From NCBI GenBank assembly GCA_017163975.1, contig JAFFSR010000309.1, forward strand, positions 62,001-126,000: a stretch of 64,000 nucleotides of DNA, read 5' to 3'. The notes beneath the pieces were generated by a model. It had not been told where the DNA came from. It worked only from the letters and a program-made list of their open reading frames with translations, and searched no databases. Below are positions 34,949 through 47,505 of the stretch, piece after piece. This stretch comes from Anastatus disparis. Its lineage: Eukaryota; Arthropoda; Insecta; Hymenoptera; Eupelmidae. Positions within the stretch are counted from its first letter, which is position 1, and the number at the start of each line of letters is the position of its first letter. Position numbers and translations under genes: made by a program.

Positions 34949-35567
34949 GGAATTAGACGCCGACTTCAAAAATTGTATTTTAACAATTATTTGTATGATT
35001 TCTAAAGATAATAAATTATTTGTTACTTTTTAGTGCATTTTTTTAAGTCGGTTTTTTTTTGTTAAAAATTTTTTATTTGTAAACTATTCGATGAAAATGT
35101 TGCAAAATTTGTATGCAAGTTATTGGTTATAGTGTTAAGAAGACAAGCTTGTGAAAATTAATTTTATAAACGCATTTTTAATTTTAGAGGATCATAAAAT
35201 CACATTATGCAAATGACAAAATTAAGAAAGAGTAAAATTCATATAGTTTTCGTAGGTATTAAGACAGCCTTCAATACAGAGGATAGGGACATTTATATTA
35301 AAATCGTATTTAAAAAAATAAAATCAAATTACTCTAACTCAATGTGCTCGATGAGAAAGCATTGCGCCAAAGCACTTGGCAGCGTTTTTATTATATCTAA
35401 TGATGATATTCTCCCAATACATTACTTGACACACCAAAAGGCGTTTTAAATAACGTCATTTAGTATGTTAGGGATTAGGACAAAAAATGACATCGTTTAG
35501 TATGTTAAATGTTAACGAAAAATGACGTCATTTTTTAATAACAATGACGTCCTTTTTTATATTACTT

Positions 35568-37160
35568 CCCACATAGCATGAAATATTTATGAAATATTCC
35601 TGAAATAGTTCATTGAAAGATTCGGAATAAAACAGAAATATTGATATGAAATGTTTCTGAAATATTGACATGTCTGCCTAGAAGATTGATATGAAATATT
35701 CTTCAAATATAACAGGAATATTTTATGATATGTTTCTTGAAAGATTTGAGAAATATTAATTTGTAACATTTCGAGAAATACTGTAACAACTTATTCGAAT
35801 ATTTCAGTGTCGGATTCAAAAATTTTTTGAAATAAAACATGAAATGTTCCAGCCATATTACAAAAATATTTTAATGAATTATTTAATATTTATGAACTGA
35901 AATATTTTAAAGAAATATTAGTTCATTACTTATTTAATATTTCACTGTAATATTTCATGAATAATTTAAGGTAGTTGTCGACCCATTACATCATAAAAAA
36001 ATTATTTATTATAAAATTCCTTTAAATTTGATTTACAACTTCAATATAACTTTATAAATAAATAGTTAAATTTTTGGAACGATTAACGGTTTCATAATTA
36101 TAATATAATATTTTAAATTTGTAACTTTAATTATATTTATTATATAAAATGAAAATTTCAAAATTTGATATCTTACTTTTGAAACCGCTGGACGTTATAA
36201 AATTATATTTATTTGTAAAATTATATTGAAATTGTAGACTAAATTTTAAAGCATGTTATAATAAACAGTTTTTTATGATGTAAAGGGTCGACAACTACCT
36301 TAAGGAAGCTTTCAGTAAGCTTTCAATGAAGTATTTTATGAAAAATTTACAGAAGCTTCCAGTAAGCTTTCACTGAAATATTTCATGAATAATTTACGGA
36401 AGCTTCCGGTAACCTTACAATGAAGTATTTCATGAAAAACTTAAGGAGGCTTCCAGTAAGCTTCCACTGAAATATTTCATTAATAATTTACGGAGGCTTC
36501 CAGTAAGCTTCCACTGAAATATTTCTATAATAATTTACGGAGGCTTCCAGTAAACTTCCACTGAAATATTCCATGAAAAGTTTACGGAAGCTTCCGGTAA
36601 ACTTCCGCTGAAATATTTCATGAACGACTTGCGGAAGACTGCTGATCGAGGACATATCCATCTTCCGGGAACTTTTCACTGGAATCTTCCTGGAAGCTTA
36701 CAATGTTTTTTCTGCAGTGCATTAAATCTTCCACGTTTTCTTCTAGGAAGCTTCCGGTAATATTCCACTGAAATATTCAACGAAAAACTTACCCAAGCTT
36801 CCTGGAAGCTTCCACTAAAATATTTCAGGAATGATGTACGGAAGCTTCGAGTAAGCTTCCACTGAAATATTCCATGAAAGATTTACGGAGGGTTCCAGTA
36901 AGTTTTCACTGAAATATTTCATGAATAATTTACGGAAGCTGTCGGTAAGCTTCCATTGAAATATTTCATGAATAATTTACGGAAGCTTCCAGTAAGCTTC
37001 CACTGAAATATTCCATGAAGGACTTACGAAGGCTTCCAGTCAGCTTCCACTGAAATATTCCATGAAAGACTTACAGTTTCCACTGGAAACTTCCTGAAAG
37101 CTTCCAACTTTCCTTCCACATCTTCCGGGAAGCTTCCAGGAAGCTTACATGCTGTGTGGG
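35568..37160. repeat. Array element B: CCCACATAGCATG ends, 47-bp tandem unit
   Basis: The left end CCCACATAGCATGAAAT is answered by ATGCTGTGTGGG at 37149-37160, its near inverse. Inside, from about 36300, CACTGAAATATTTCATGAAT recurs at 36371, 36418, 36465, 36512, 36559 and 36606, an exact 47-bp period. GGAAGCTTCC, AAGCTT and TTTCATGAA palindromes recur in every unit. The 400 bp before the nested MITE is a more diverged version rich in GAAATATT. No clear target duplication was found. Confidence 0.85.
35966..36303. mobile_element. TTAA MITE (GGTAGTTGTCGAC family) nested in array element B
   Basis: TTAAGGTAGTTGTCGACCC at the left is matched by its inverse at the right. TTAA lies at 35966-35969 and 36300-36303. 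Removing it rejoins ATTTCATGAATAATTTAA to GGAAGC, restoring a normal unit of array B, which supports the boundaries. Confidence 0.88.
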
Positions 37161-40100
37161 ATATAGTCACACATTTCTATCTTTTAAGACATTTCCTTTC
37201 TTTAATATAATTTCACAAATTATTATTTTGTAATAAAAATTGTAATACATATATATTTTTATATTAATGCACAAAAAGAGAATCTGTCAATCGATTATTG
37301 ATCATAAATCACATAATATTGCAAAACTAGATAAATTATTTTCTGAATTATAATGAATAATGAAATTTCACAAAATGCCGAAACTTATTATAGTTTAATT
37401 GAAATGAACATGAAAAAATCTCATTATTAAATTAAATTCTTCTTTCCCCCTTACTTAGAAATTTGTCGTCCTCGACAAAGAAAATCGCGAGTAACTATCT
37501 GGATTATATGCAAATGCAAAAAGAGATACTATTGTTGTGTTGGTTATAGTTCAAAATAATTTGAAAATTTTTAAAATAATTCTTAGAAATTCATTTATTA
37601 ATGGCTAATAAATAGAAAATTACGTGTTTTGAAATTATTTTACAGTTTTTTGTTTATTTTTAATTCTTTTTTGATTTGTAGTAAAATATTTTATTAATAA
37701 AAATATAATGAGAAAAACTATAAAGGAGAAAAATAGCTGATGAATTGAAAACAATGTATAAGTTATTAAGTATAATGATTTATTATATTATTTATTAAAT
37801 AAAAGAAAATAATTTAGAATGGTTCTATTGAAATAATTATGTAGATACTCTGAAAAATTTTACCACTAACTTGAATAATAGCAAGTAAAAATTCACCAGA
37901 AGTTAAAAACGTTTATTTGAAAGTATAAAATATTTGTTAAATCCAAAGTAATACTTCTTTACTCAAAACTATACAACATCAATGAAATTCTCAACTTGTA
38001 ATATCAACCAAATATTTATTTTGTTCGAGCACATTCAGTTTCACAAAAATAAATAAGAATAATAAATTATTAAAGCGTAGAAATTATTCTTTGAACCAAA
38101 CAACATTTTGTTGATTCAAATCGAAAAATTTGGAATAGAATAATTAGTTTTTAAAATCAAGTAAATATTTCATAAATTTGAATAAATATTGTTTAATAAA
38201 CTAAAAACATTCATATAATAAAATGTAGAAAATATTTGTTAAAAACAAAGAAACAATATGTAATAAAAATTGTGGTTACATTTGAGTGGCTAGTTTTAGC
38301 TATCATTAACATTAATTTATAAAATTTTTGCATATATTAATATTGTGCCAGAATTTATAAATAATTTCGAAATATTGTGAAATTAATAATTAATATTAAA
38401 TAATTATGAATAATAAGGGTGTATGATATAGACATTATAAGTTAATGTTTACGACTTTTCAAATCATTTAATTTTACGAAACAGAAACAACAGAAATAAT
38501 TGGGCTGGTAAGATTTTTTTGGTAAAAATAATCCAGCTTAATTTATTTCTAACACCGGAATTTCTTAATAATTAGAATTTCCTTAAAATAACAAAAAAAA
38601 ACTAAAATCACTTTTTACAAATTCTGACATTTGAATTTGTCAAATCTATAGAGAAAAATCCATAAAATATTAAGGTTTATTAATGTTGACTGAATGTTAA
38701 TAGTTAAATAGATTTTAATAATAATTGCTAGTAATTAGATTGAGACTTATCAGAAAATTTTGAGAAATATACGATATATTTTTATATGATTGAAAATATG
38801 CATTTTTATTGATTATAATTTTTAAATACCATTTTCATCGTAGAGTTTTATGAAATAAAATAACTTTTTGCTGAAATTTTATTCTAATTGCTTTGCTAAA
38901 ATTTAATGAAACATGGTACTTTAGTAGATTTAAATTAACATTTGACTTTCATAAAAATTTTGAATGTTTTTTATTACGATGGAAGAAAAGGAAAGAGACC
39001 GGAAAACTTTTATGCACAAACTTGTAATAAGATTTTTAAATAATGATATCAACTTGTTTAAGAATATGAATATTAATCTATAAGGAATTTTAATTTGATG
39101 TTAGTTTAATCTTGAATAAAAGGAAATTAGTTAAAGTATTTGAGTGATATTTTAATTTGCAATTTATTTTTTTATTAGATGAAACAGATGAAATTTTATT
39201 TGTAAATTGCGGTGAAAATGTAAAAAATCTAAAATATTTATTAAGATGGCTCTAACGATTTTTTCTTTAATAGTGAAAATTGATAAACAAAAATGATTAG
39301 TGAAAGTATCATGGAGGTATAGACGATTTGGGTTTTATAGCAGTTTAGAATATAGTCATAAGTTATTGCATAACTCCAAAAATTCTAAAAAATTAAAAGA
39401 AAAGAAAAAAAATTTTTTTCCTTCTGAATAGTTTAAAATATTTTTTAAATATTATTGTATTGATTGGAAAATATGAAATAAAGTTGTATAATTACATTCT
39501 CTTACTGGTGTTTGTTGGTTTTCTTATTAATTGTAAATTTAATTCACTAATTTAATCGATTAATTTTTTTAGAAGTAGAGTAAGTGTGGGAGTTAACATG
39601 CCCTCCCCGGTTATCGTGCCCTATGTTAAAGCATGCGATGTCGATAATCAAAGCATGATAATAAAAGTATGCATTTATATGGTAAGCAGACGACAGACGA
39701 TAAACTGACACATCGCATAAACTTTGTAAATTCTATCAGCAAATTAATAGTTTTTAAATTTTCACTTAGGGAATTTGTTTTATTCGTAGATAATGTGCTT
39801 TACTTTAAATAGACAGTTTATAAAACTTTTAAAAAATAATGAGATTTGTTTAATTGACGGAAATGTGTCTGCCTTAACCTTAAAGGCACGATAACTCATA
39901 CACTTACCCAAATTAATTAGTTTGAGTGACTCTAATAAAATTTCTAATTTTGATCCCATAACTTGATGGCATAGAACACGATGAGTTTTTTCCTTGATTA
40001 TAAGCTTATCAGGATCAAGAAATTCTAAGTTTAAAATTAAAAATTGTAAAATATTTGTTATTTTATCATTATCTATGTTTTGTTACGAGCTTCAGGTCGA

Positions 40101-40725
40101 GGTTATAACAAATGCTGTACAACTGCTTAATATTACTTCACTATTATATATTTTTTTAGTTCAACATAATTATTAAATTAAAATTTATAGATGTTTCTTG
40201 ATGAACTTCCGAACACAAAATAATGTCCACAATGATGCGCATCGCTTTCTTATACCTAGTCGTACTCTAGAGTCTTTTTTATAATAGATGGGGTTTTTCC
40301 CCTTTTCCCCCTTCTTTTTGGAATCCCCTTCTTAGGTTAGGTCAGGTGTCCCGTACAGCGTTTCTTTGCTGACCCACAATTTTTTTAATTCTATGTTTTA
40401 CCAGATTATTAGCAAAATTTTATTTTTATTTTAAATATATTGGATAATTTTGGTAATTATTTTACTAATTATTTCATTATTTTAAATTGTTCATAAATTT
40501 AATATTTATACATTTATTTGTCTTAAATTTCAATTATAGTTTTACTTATGTTTTCACACATTCTTTTTTTTTAAAAGGTATTTACCGTATAAAAAAAATT
40601 TTTTTTTTAAATTAATCATTTTTACTCGTAATAATTTTTTTATCTATTTATCTTATCTTCTTTATTTTTCTTTTTTTTTATCAATCTCTTCATTGAAGAA
40701 TAAAATATACAGTACCTCCCTATAA
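37161..40725. other. AT-rich DNA without a recognisable gene
   Basis: I see no gene in 3.5 kb. Three small signals stand out. A polypurine-tract-like sequence with a pol-end-like neighbour lies near 37448-37485 (minus strand). A diverged start of the TTAA GGTGGCTCC family lies near 39240 with no partner end. A short inverted pair, GTTATCGTGCC near 39613 and GGCACGATAAC near 39885, could mark an old MITE. The small frame at 39994-40176 has no supporting feature. Confidence 0.5.
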
Positions 40726-41011
40726 AAGATAAAAATCGTGCCACAAGATCCAGGGGTGCAGCACTCGTATTTTTATCTTGACCTGCCCATGGAGAAACAT
40801 AACAGGAATGCGCGCTACAAGATCCAGGGATGCAGCATGCACGCTCTAAGTTATTTCTCTCCCGCGTAAAAATTAATGTTGTATGTCCTCATTAAAAGTG
40901 AAATAATCATGCTACAAGATCCAGGGGTGCAACATTTTTATTTCACTTCGCAAAATGACAAAAATCGCACTACAAGATCCAGGGGTGCAGCACTCGTATT
41001 TTTGTCATTTT
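40726..41011. ncRNA. Four tandem stem-loops with a conserved apical motif (candidate structured RNA or hairpin DNA array)
   Basis: Hairpins lie at 40726-40779, 40792-40859, 40896-40948 and 40952-41011. Each carries TACAAGATCCAGGGGTGCA (CACAAG... in the first, GGGATGCA in the second) at its tip. The lower stems differ but stay complementary: AAGATAAAAAT, AAGTGAAATAA and AAAATGACAAAAAT pair perfectly with their own 3' sides in hairpins 1, 3 and 4. Hairpin 2 uses GAGAAA-CA-TAAC against GTTATTTCTC. A short inner helix (GTGC/GCAC or ATG/CAT) follows an internal loop. Strand, transcription and function are unknown. Changed but still paired stems around a fixed core are the pattern expected of a selected hairpin. 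Confidence 0.5.
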
Positions 41012-42603
41012 AGTACTTATTATTTATAATCGTTTTATTCGTAGTTCATTATTTTAAATCAGTTTCCCTCGAAAATTACATCCTTTTATACAAGACTGGC
41101 TTAATCTATGTTTTTCATCGTGCACTATGCAGAACCCAAAAGCCCATCTAAATCTTAACCATCTGTCAAGACGTCTTACACAATACAATGTCCCTCCCCT
41201 TACATATAATACGTTTATCTTTTCATATTTCATTTTATTATTCATTGTACTTCTCGATTGTTCTTTTACCATCGCTACTTAATTGTTTTTTTTTCATACA
41301 TTCCGTTCATTATTATTTGCACGTAATTTTATTTTTTTACGTAGCGCACGCGGTTAAAGAAATTATTTAGTGACACTCATGCTGCTTGTTTATTATTAAT
41401 AATTAAGTTATTTAAAAGAAGGATTTTTCTTATCATTTTTTTCGTTTTTGTCAACACTTTAGTTAGTTTGTCGTTTATTGTAATGTTTCTCTTTAGAAAA
41501 TATTATAATAAAGTTGAAGTATTTTTCTTAATTATATTTATTTATTTTAATTTGATAATTTTTGCAATTAATAAAGAGATTATCATGCGAGACACCCAAC
41601 CTAAACTGCTAGCATTGAATATTAATGTGGGATGGATTAACGCAGGTTTATTTATTCTTACCATAATTCATTATTGTAATAATCTTTCTTTTCTGTAAAG
41701 CTAGTGTCGTCCTTATTTTAGTAGATAGGGCTATATTTCAAATAGAAACCTGTATAACTTAAATTTCAGCCAATTATAGTAGTTATTATATTATAATATG
41801 ATTACTTATTTTCTTCAACAATTTATAGGTGTTATTTTCATTTTCTTTTTTATTATAATTAATACAGAATCTGACATAATATAAGCCATAATTTACATGA
41901 TATTCATCTTTTTATGTTTTTTTGTTTAGTTTAATTTTTTTCTATTTTTCTTATTAGGCATCTAATCCGCTAATGAATTGTCAATTTATTAAAATATATA
42001 TTTTTTTAAAAATAGCTTATGTGCAGTGTTGGAGAATTCTGTTACATTCTTATACTGTCTCGCTTCCGTTCTGCCTAAGAATCATCATTACAGCAAATCA
42101 TATTTTATTTCAGATTTTACGTCGTTTTGTAAGAATAAAATATTATTTTAGGCGGTCAATTTTCGCTGATTTTAACTGTTATCGTTTTACCATCGTGAGA
42201 CCGCTCACAAATTTCATGAAAATCCCAGTGTTGTTTTTCTGCTTAGTCTTGAATTCCGCGAAAATATGACAAGGTAGGATTTAGCTTGGAAAGAATTTTG
42301 TTTTAAAATTGTAATTATACACTCGTCGTTGACTGAAGTGAGTGAATTAAACCTGTGGCTGGTGTAATATGTCGCTTAACGAAGTCAAGCTAATGACAAT
42401 ATTTTATTTCTGCTGATTTATTAAGAATTTACTGTAGCCGCTTTAATTATTAAAATTCCTTCACAATTTTTTTCTTTCTCGAAAAAAAATTTTTAATTAT
42501 TAAAATAGTCAAAATTTGTTTCTAAAGGTTTATACAAACGGTTTAATTTAATTCAATTTTAGTTACATTTTTATATGCAATTTGAAAAAGTTTAATTTCT
42601 TTC
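41012..42603. other. AT-rich DNA, no supportable gene
   Basis: Several 60-100-codon frames occur on the plus strand, but they are rich in Phe, Ile and Lys, show no domain, and fit chance frames in AT-rich DNA. No repeat ends were seen. Confidence 0.45.
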
Positions 42604-43122
42604 TTAAGGTGGCTCCAGCGATTTTTGATAAAAAATAGGATGTTCAGTAAAAAAATACTATGAAAAGTAGAAGTCATTACGATTTCAAAGCAATTTTGAA
42701 AATATAAGGTCAACACCCAAATTTGAGAGAAAAAAATTATTAAAATTCAGAAATTTAACACGTGCTTTTACAGCAAAAATAGCATTTATGCTTATAACTC
42801 ATTAATAAAATTATATTTTTTTATGAACCAAACATGAAATTGTAGATTTTTTTATCACAAATTTAAATAAATTAAGAATGCGTCATGTCATCAGTGAAAT
42901 AAAAAAGATATTTGAAAAATTGATGAAAATTGATATGATTACAACGCTGTCGGGCGTGAATTGCCAATATTTGTTGTCAACTAATAAAATTTAATACAAA
43001 TTATAAATATAGGAATTGATTTAAAACATTTTTTTTTTAATTTAACTAAAACAAAAAATTTATTTTGTCCTTTTTGTCGGGGCCCCAGCTTGATACGGCA
43101 CCAAACGCTGGAGCCACCTTAA
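42604..43122. mobile_element. TTAA MITE (GGTGGCTCCAGCG family)
   Basis: TTAAGGTGGCTCCAGCG at 42604 is matched by its inverse ending at 43122. TTAA at 43119-43122 is also the left TTAA of the next element. The interior is AT-rich and non-coding. Confidence 0.88.
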
Positions 43123-43662
43123 GAGGCGGTCGGGTCTATTCGCCGCTACGTATAGGGTGGCGCTGCGGTCAGGTGAGAGAAATCTATTAAATATTTTTTA
43201 TGCAGCTGTTTACAATTTTCTGATACCACAATAATACTTTTAATGCTGTCATTTCCTCTAGCCATATATATGTAGAATAATTATTAATACTTATCTTGTT
43301 TGAAAAGTCTAAAATATTGTTATAAAGCGAAAAATGCGATGCAACGTAGGACCGATGTAAACATGCGTACACCTTCCTTTAGTGCGACAGAGAGAGAGCA
43401 ATACTAAAGAATGATGTATACTAATGTTTACGTCGGCTCTACCTCGCACCGCATTTTTCGCTTTATAACAATATTTTAGACTTTTCAATCAAGATTAATA
43501 TTAATAATTATTCTACATATATATGGCTAGAGGAAATGACAAGAAATAAAAATACATTATTGTTTCAGTAAATTTTAAATTGCTGTGTAAAAAATATTTT
43601 ATATTTTTCTCTTACCTGACCGCAGCGCCACAAAGCGGCAAATGGTTCCAACCGCCTCTTAA
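43119..43662. mobile_element. TTAA fold-back MITE (GAGGCGGTCGG family)
   Basis: TTAAGAGGCGGTCGG (43119) pairs with the inverse of CCAACCGCCTCTTAA ending at 43662. Internal arms of about 130 bp (AGCCATATATATGTAGAATA and GTTATAAAGCGAAAAATGCG) are mirrored around a GAGAGAGA-containing loop near 43390. The 61-codon frame inside is part of an arm. Confidence 0.88.
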
Positions 43663-45227
43663 AAGTCTAATTTATCGAATTTGGTTTAGTCATGATAATT
43701 GGATTTTTCAATGGTTTTGTTAACAATATCTTGTATATATCGTTAATTCTTATTAGTCATTAAATATCATTATAGTCTAAAAATAATATTTCCTTGAGAA
43801 TTTAAAATGTCAGAAAGAAAATATTTATTATCTTAGGTTATTTAATCAAACATAATAAATGAATTTTTCGAAAAGATTGTAGCAAACTTTATCTTTAAAA
43901 TTTTATTTTTATTAATATTTTAGTATAAAGATTATCCGTTTAGAATAATTAATTATATTGAACATAAAATTTAGAAAAACTTTATAGTTTTAAAGTTTTA
44001 TTTATCTTGCTGATAAAACAAATCCTAAGAATAACGCGTATTTAATCTAAATTATTGTTTAATATTTTGAATTCTTATGCGAGGTGTTAGAGAATTATAA
44101 TAATATGGCTTTAGTTTTAATATATAGATTTTAGACAAAAATGACTTTTCAGTTGTAAGGAAAATTTGATCAGTAATACTAAGATTTTGATATAGGTAAG
44201 TCTATATCATATTAGTTTTAAAATTTATATCTTCAAATGACTTCATGAACAAAAAGTTTCTGTTATTTTAATTTATTATGTATGGTTTTTTTATTAAGGC
44301 TTGACCAACATACTATAATTAGAAATGGAAATTATCATTAAATAATGCAAGTTTAGAGGAGTTATGTGGTAACAATTTCTATATGCATATACTACATGGG
44401 TTTATTGCAAAACTGAAATCTATACTTATACACTTTATGACATAAATTAAGCGATCATTAAGTTCAATGTACTGTAGGTAAAATGACAATAATCATCTGT
44501 AATGATTTTAGGTTCATTATTCAATTAATTGAAATAATTTAGAAGAAAAAGAAACTGGGTAGAATTGTTACTAATAATATAATTAATTTTTTTATAAATA
44601 TTTGAAAGATACTTGCAATTTGTTGGTTCTTAAACCAGGTATTATATTATATTTCTGTAATGTAAGTTATAATTTTATTTTTCCTGATTTGTAGTGATTG
44701 CCTTTATAATTTTCTTTAATATAATAATTTTTGTAGTAATAATTAAACAATTGAACTTTTAATGCATTGTTTTTAATGTATTATCTTATTTTTCCAAGGT
44801 AATACTTTATTGATGCGTCAAGCAATAAAGATAACTAAAAAAGTCTATTAGTTTTAATCTAGAATTTAATTATGAAAACGCATTATAATATTACAAGTAA
44901 ATACTTTGTCAAGCTAATCCTAAAATTTTGTATATTATTTCTGATAAAAGACTTTATTTTACCAGATAAAAAGAATTTATTTCTTTTTGTTATTTTGTAA
45001 AAATATTGTTTTAAAGATTTATTATGGTGATGTTAATTTTATTGTATCAATTGTTTTATGAATTAAAAAAGAAATACTACGCGTTGTTTTCACTTTAGAA
45101 ATGTATAGATAAGCGCGACACGTGTACTGCTTGCTTGCAGCTGCAAGTATCATGCACCAAGAAAAGGTCGCGTGGCTGCAGATTAACTAACGTAGTAAAG
45201 TACTTGGCGCCTTGCTCTTAAAAATTA
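43663..45227. other. AT-rich DNA, nothing recognised
   Basis: No gene, RNA or element could be supported in this stretch. Near 45110-45200 it becomes slightly richer in G and C, without structure that I can interpret. Confidence 0.45.
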
Positions 45228-45616
45228 TTAAGAGGAGGTCGCGTATCTCTGTCCTTTTCTAATCAAAGAAATGATTTTTTTACAAAAACTAATAACTTTA
45301 TCAAAAAATGAAGAGAAAGCCGCATCTTGTATCAAATAAAGCAACATTTTCTTTGATAAGAAAAAATTAATTTTATTACTCAGTTCTCAAGAAAACCTTG
45401 AAAAACCAAACTGCCCACACTAACCTCTATGATTTAAGTTTTTCAAGGTTTTCTTGAAAACGAAGTAATAAAATTAATTCTTTCTTATTTAAGAAAATAT
45501 TGCTTTTTTTATTACGAGATGCGGCTTTCTCTTCATTTTTTGCTAAAATTATTAGTTTCTGTAAAAAACTCAATCTTCGGATTAGAAAAGGACAGAGATA
45601 CGTGACCTCCTCTTAA
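45228..45616. mobile_element. TTAA fold-back MITE (GAGGAGGTC family), complete copy
   Basis: TTAAGAGGAGGTCGCGTATC at 45228 and the inverse at the right end (TTAA 45613-45616) enclose two mirrored arms meeting near the CCCACACTAACC centre (45413-45424). It is the complete version of the element cut by the window start. Confidence 0.9.
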
Positions 45617-45843
45617 TGATTAGGATTATTATTGGATTTTGAAGATAATAAATAAAATTGGAATTAAATAAAAATCTTTTTATCTTATATCTCGTGTGTG
45701 AAGGAAAGTTTTATTCGTTCCCAGGTTTATCATTTCAATTTTAAATTTTTGCGAGTAAAAAAAAAAGGAATTAAAGGGAATCCTCATACCGACATAGAGT
45801 TCTACCTTATCTACATTTAAATTATGAATTTTAATGAAGGAGC

Positions 45844-45910
45844 GGCGGTAGCGCCCGGGCTATGGCTCTTGGCTCGCGCTCTAGTTGACTGGGGTTCGAT
45901 TCCCTGGGAA
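45844..45910 (+). repeat. tRNA-derived SINE head
   Basis: The unit has an A-box-like TAGCGCCCGGGC and a perfect B box GGTTCGATTCC, spaced as in a tRNA gene. The arms do not fold into a convincing complete cloverleaf, and no 3' acceptor complement is evident. It is best read as the pol III head of a SINE. The frame at 45824-46090 crosses it and is not a gene. Confidence 0.6.
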
Positions 45911-46049
45911 AATTTCGGAAAAATTTTTTCGAATTTTTCTACGGGGAGTAGAACCCGGAGACCACGAAAAACTTATTTACAAAGTCCCACTGGGCAAAAA
46001 ATTGTATTGTTAAAAAAGTTCCACTGTGCAAAACTGGATATAAAAAATA

Positions 46050-46356
46050 TTAACCCTTTCAGAACCAATGTACATTACAATGTACATTGACATTTTTTGT
46101 TTTTTTTTGAAATTGTGCAAAAGTGGCTTCAAATTTTGTAAAAAAAATATGTGTATCAGATTGAAGTGGACTATTTCCGATCTTAAACTGAGGGCCTAAG
46201 TTATTATATCTTTGATAGAAACTGAGAAAACTTGAAAAGAAAAAAAAAAAAAATTTTTTTATCGCAAAAATTGCTTAATAAATGAACACTTATCATCGCT
46301 AAATGGTTATCAGAACTTTTCATGATGAAATAATAATTCCGTTCTGAAAGGGTTAA
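46050..46356. mobile_element. TTAA MITE (CCCTTTCAG family), nested
   Basis: TTAACCCTTTCAGAAC at the left and its exact inverse at the right, with TTAA at 46050-46053 and 46353-46356. The subterminal AATGTACATT motif occurs twice. It is related to the copy at 28734-28974. Confidence 0.85.
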
Positions 46357-47029
46357 AGAATACCTGGTGATGGCCGAAAGACAAAAAGCTAAAGTGCTTG
46401 TCATGGCCAATAAAAAGTATAAAAAGAAGAATTTTAATGAAAATTTAACTATTCATGACTGAAATTCGTAGGAGAGGCACATTCTTAACATGCCAAACAA
46501 TTTATTGCAACGTTAAAAGACAATATAAGGGTAAAAATAAAGGCGAAAACTGCTTGATACGATTAACTTTTCAATGTGCTTATGAATAATCGTATTATAC
46601 AGTTTTTGTCTTCATTTTCACTTTTACTCTGTCTTTTAACGTTGCAATAAATTCTTTAGAATGTTAAGAATGTGCCTCTTCTATAAATTTTAGTCAAAAA
46701 TAGTTAAATTTTTATCAAAATGCATGATTCAAATGTAGATAAGGTAGATCTTTGTGACGGTATGACGTCATCCCTTAAGTTACAATATTTTATGCCCTGG
46801 TATTTAAGTTTCATTTTAATATGAGATGCGAGAAACTTGAATCGTCTATTTCCGTTAGTAATTTAAAACTACGAACTTTGTGGAATATACCATAAAATTT
46901 TATATTTTAATTATTTATAAATTAAAAATTTTTCAAATTAAATTTTTGTTAATCAGACTTTATTGAATCATATATTAAAATTTGTGAAGGTTATACAATT
47001 GGATGATTGAATGACTTTCTTATTTCTTC

Positions 47030-47260
47030 TTTTGTTTTGTATACTTACAAGGAAAGTGTTTCACTTTCGAGTCACCGATTTTGCTCAAATTTTGGAGATG
47101 TTTTCTGAATGCAGAAACATGAAGAAAGCCAAAATTTTAGACGGCAACGCTCAATATTTTCCTAGTTACAGGCCATTGAAGAAAATAATTAAAAAAGTTA
47201 CTAGATTTTCAAACGCTCACAGTTTCTCAGCATTATAAGCTAGAAGCCTATACCTTTCTT
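47030..47260 (+). repeat. Dispersed repeat, inverted partner at 49265-49475
   Basis: The block contains AAAGTGTTTCACTTTCGAGT, CACCGATTTTGCTCAAATTT and CAGAAACATGAAGAAAGCC. The same motifs return in inverse order and orientation at 49265-49475. The two frames that read through them match each other in protein, but they are short and lack domains. Confidence 0.75.
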
Positions 47261-47505
47261 TAAATGAAAGCTAAGCTTAAATCCTTTCGAAATAGCACCT
47301 ACAGCAGCTCAAAATATTATGTTTTCCCAAAGTTAGAGCGTAATGAAGATTGGACCTTAATTTTCTGTTTGAAACATAAAATAATAAAAGCTGAATTTGG
47401 GTCCCATCCTTATTACGCTATAACTTTAGAAAAAAATAATATTTCGATATGCTATAACTACTATTTCGGAAGAATTTTAACTCAGCTTTCATTTAAAAAA
47501 ATTAA

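Larger units (their letters stand above)
34052..35056. mobile_element. Fold-back element with AACCGACTT ends inserted into the satellite
   Basis: The satellite breaks at GGTATTTTT, AACCGACTTCAAAAAGGAGG begins, and the satellite resumes after AAGTCGGTT. Inner inverted arms (34710-34850 and 34955-35050) share TTCAAAAATTGTATTTTA and ATAATAAATTATTTGTTACT. The AACCGACTTCAAAAAGGAGGAG start is, from memory, a very common insect repeat end. A CT microsatellite lies inside. The block may be two elements sharing one end motif. Confidence 0.65.
45771..46778. mobile_element. TTAA-flanked element carrying a SINE and another TTAA MITE
   Basis: Left TTAA at 45771 is followed by AGGGAATCCTCATACCGACA; the inverse of the right end (TTAA 46775-46778) reads TTAAGGGATGACGTCATACC. 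Inner mirrored stretches such as CTACCTTATCTACATTT (45801-45817) and its inverse (46736-46752), plus a large palindrome at 46434-46720, show a fold-back plan. A tRNA-like unit and a CCCTTTCAG MITE lie inside. Confidence 0.65.

Noticed and set aside
35207..35449. 80-codon frame as a gene
   Set aside because: It is short, shows no domain, and starts in the last diverged satellite unit.
37448..37485. Another LTR boundary next to a polypurine tract
   Set aside because: The tract and pol-end-like words are there, but the left side does not end in CA and matches no LTR in the window.
39994..42269. Several 60-100-codon frames as small genes
   Set aside because: Composition is Phe/Ile/Lys-rich as expected from AT-rich DNA, with no conserved partner in the window and no splice or domain support.
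45844..45910. A functional tRNA gene
   Set aside because: Only the A/B boxes are convincing; there is no complete cloverleaf by eye.
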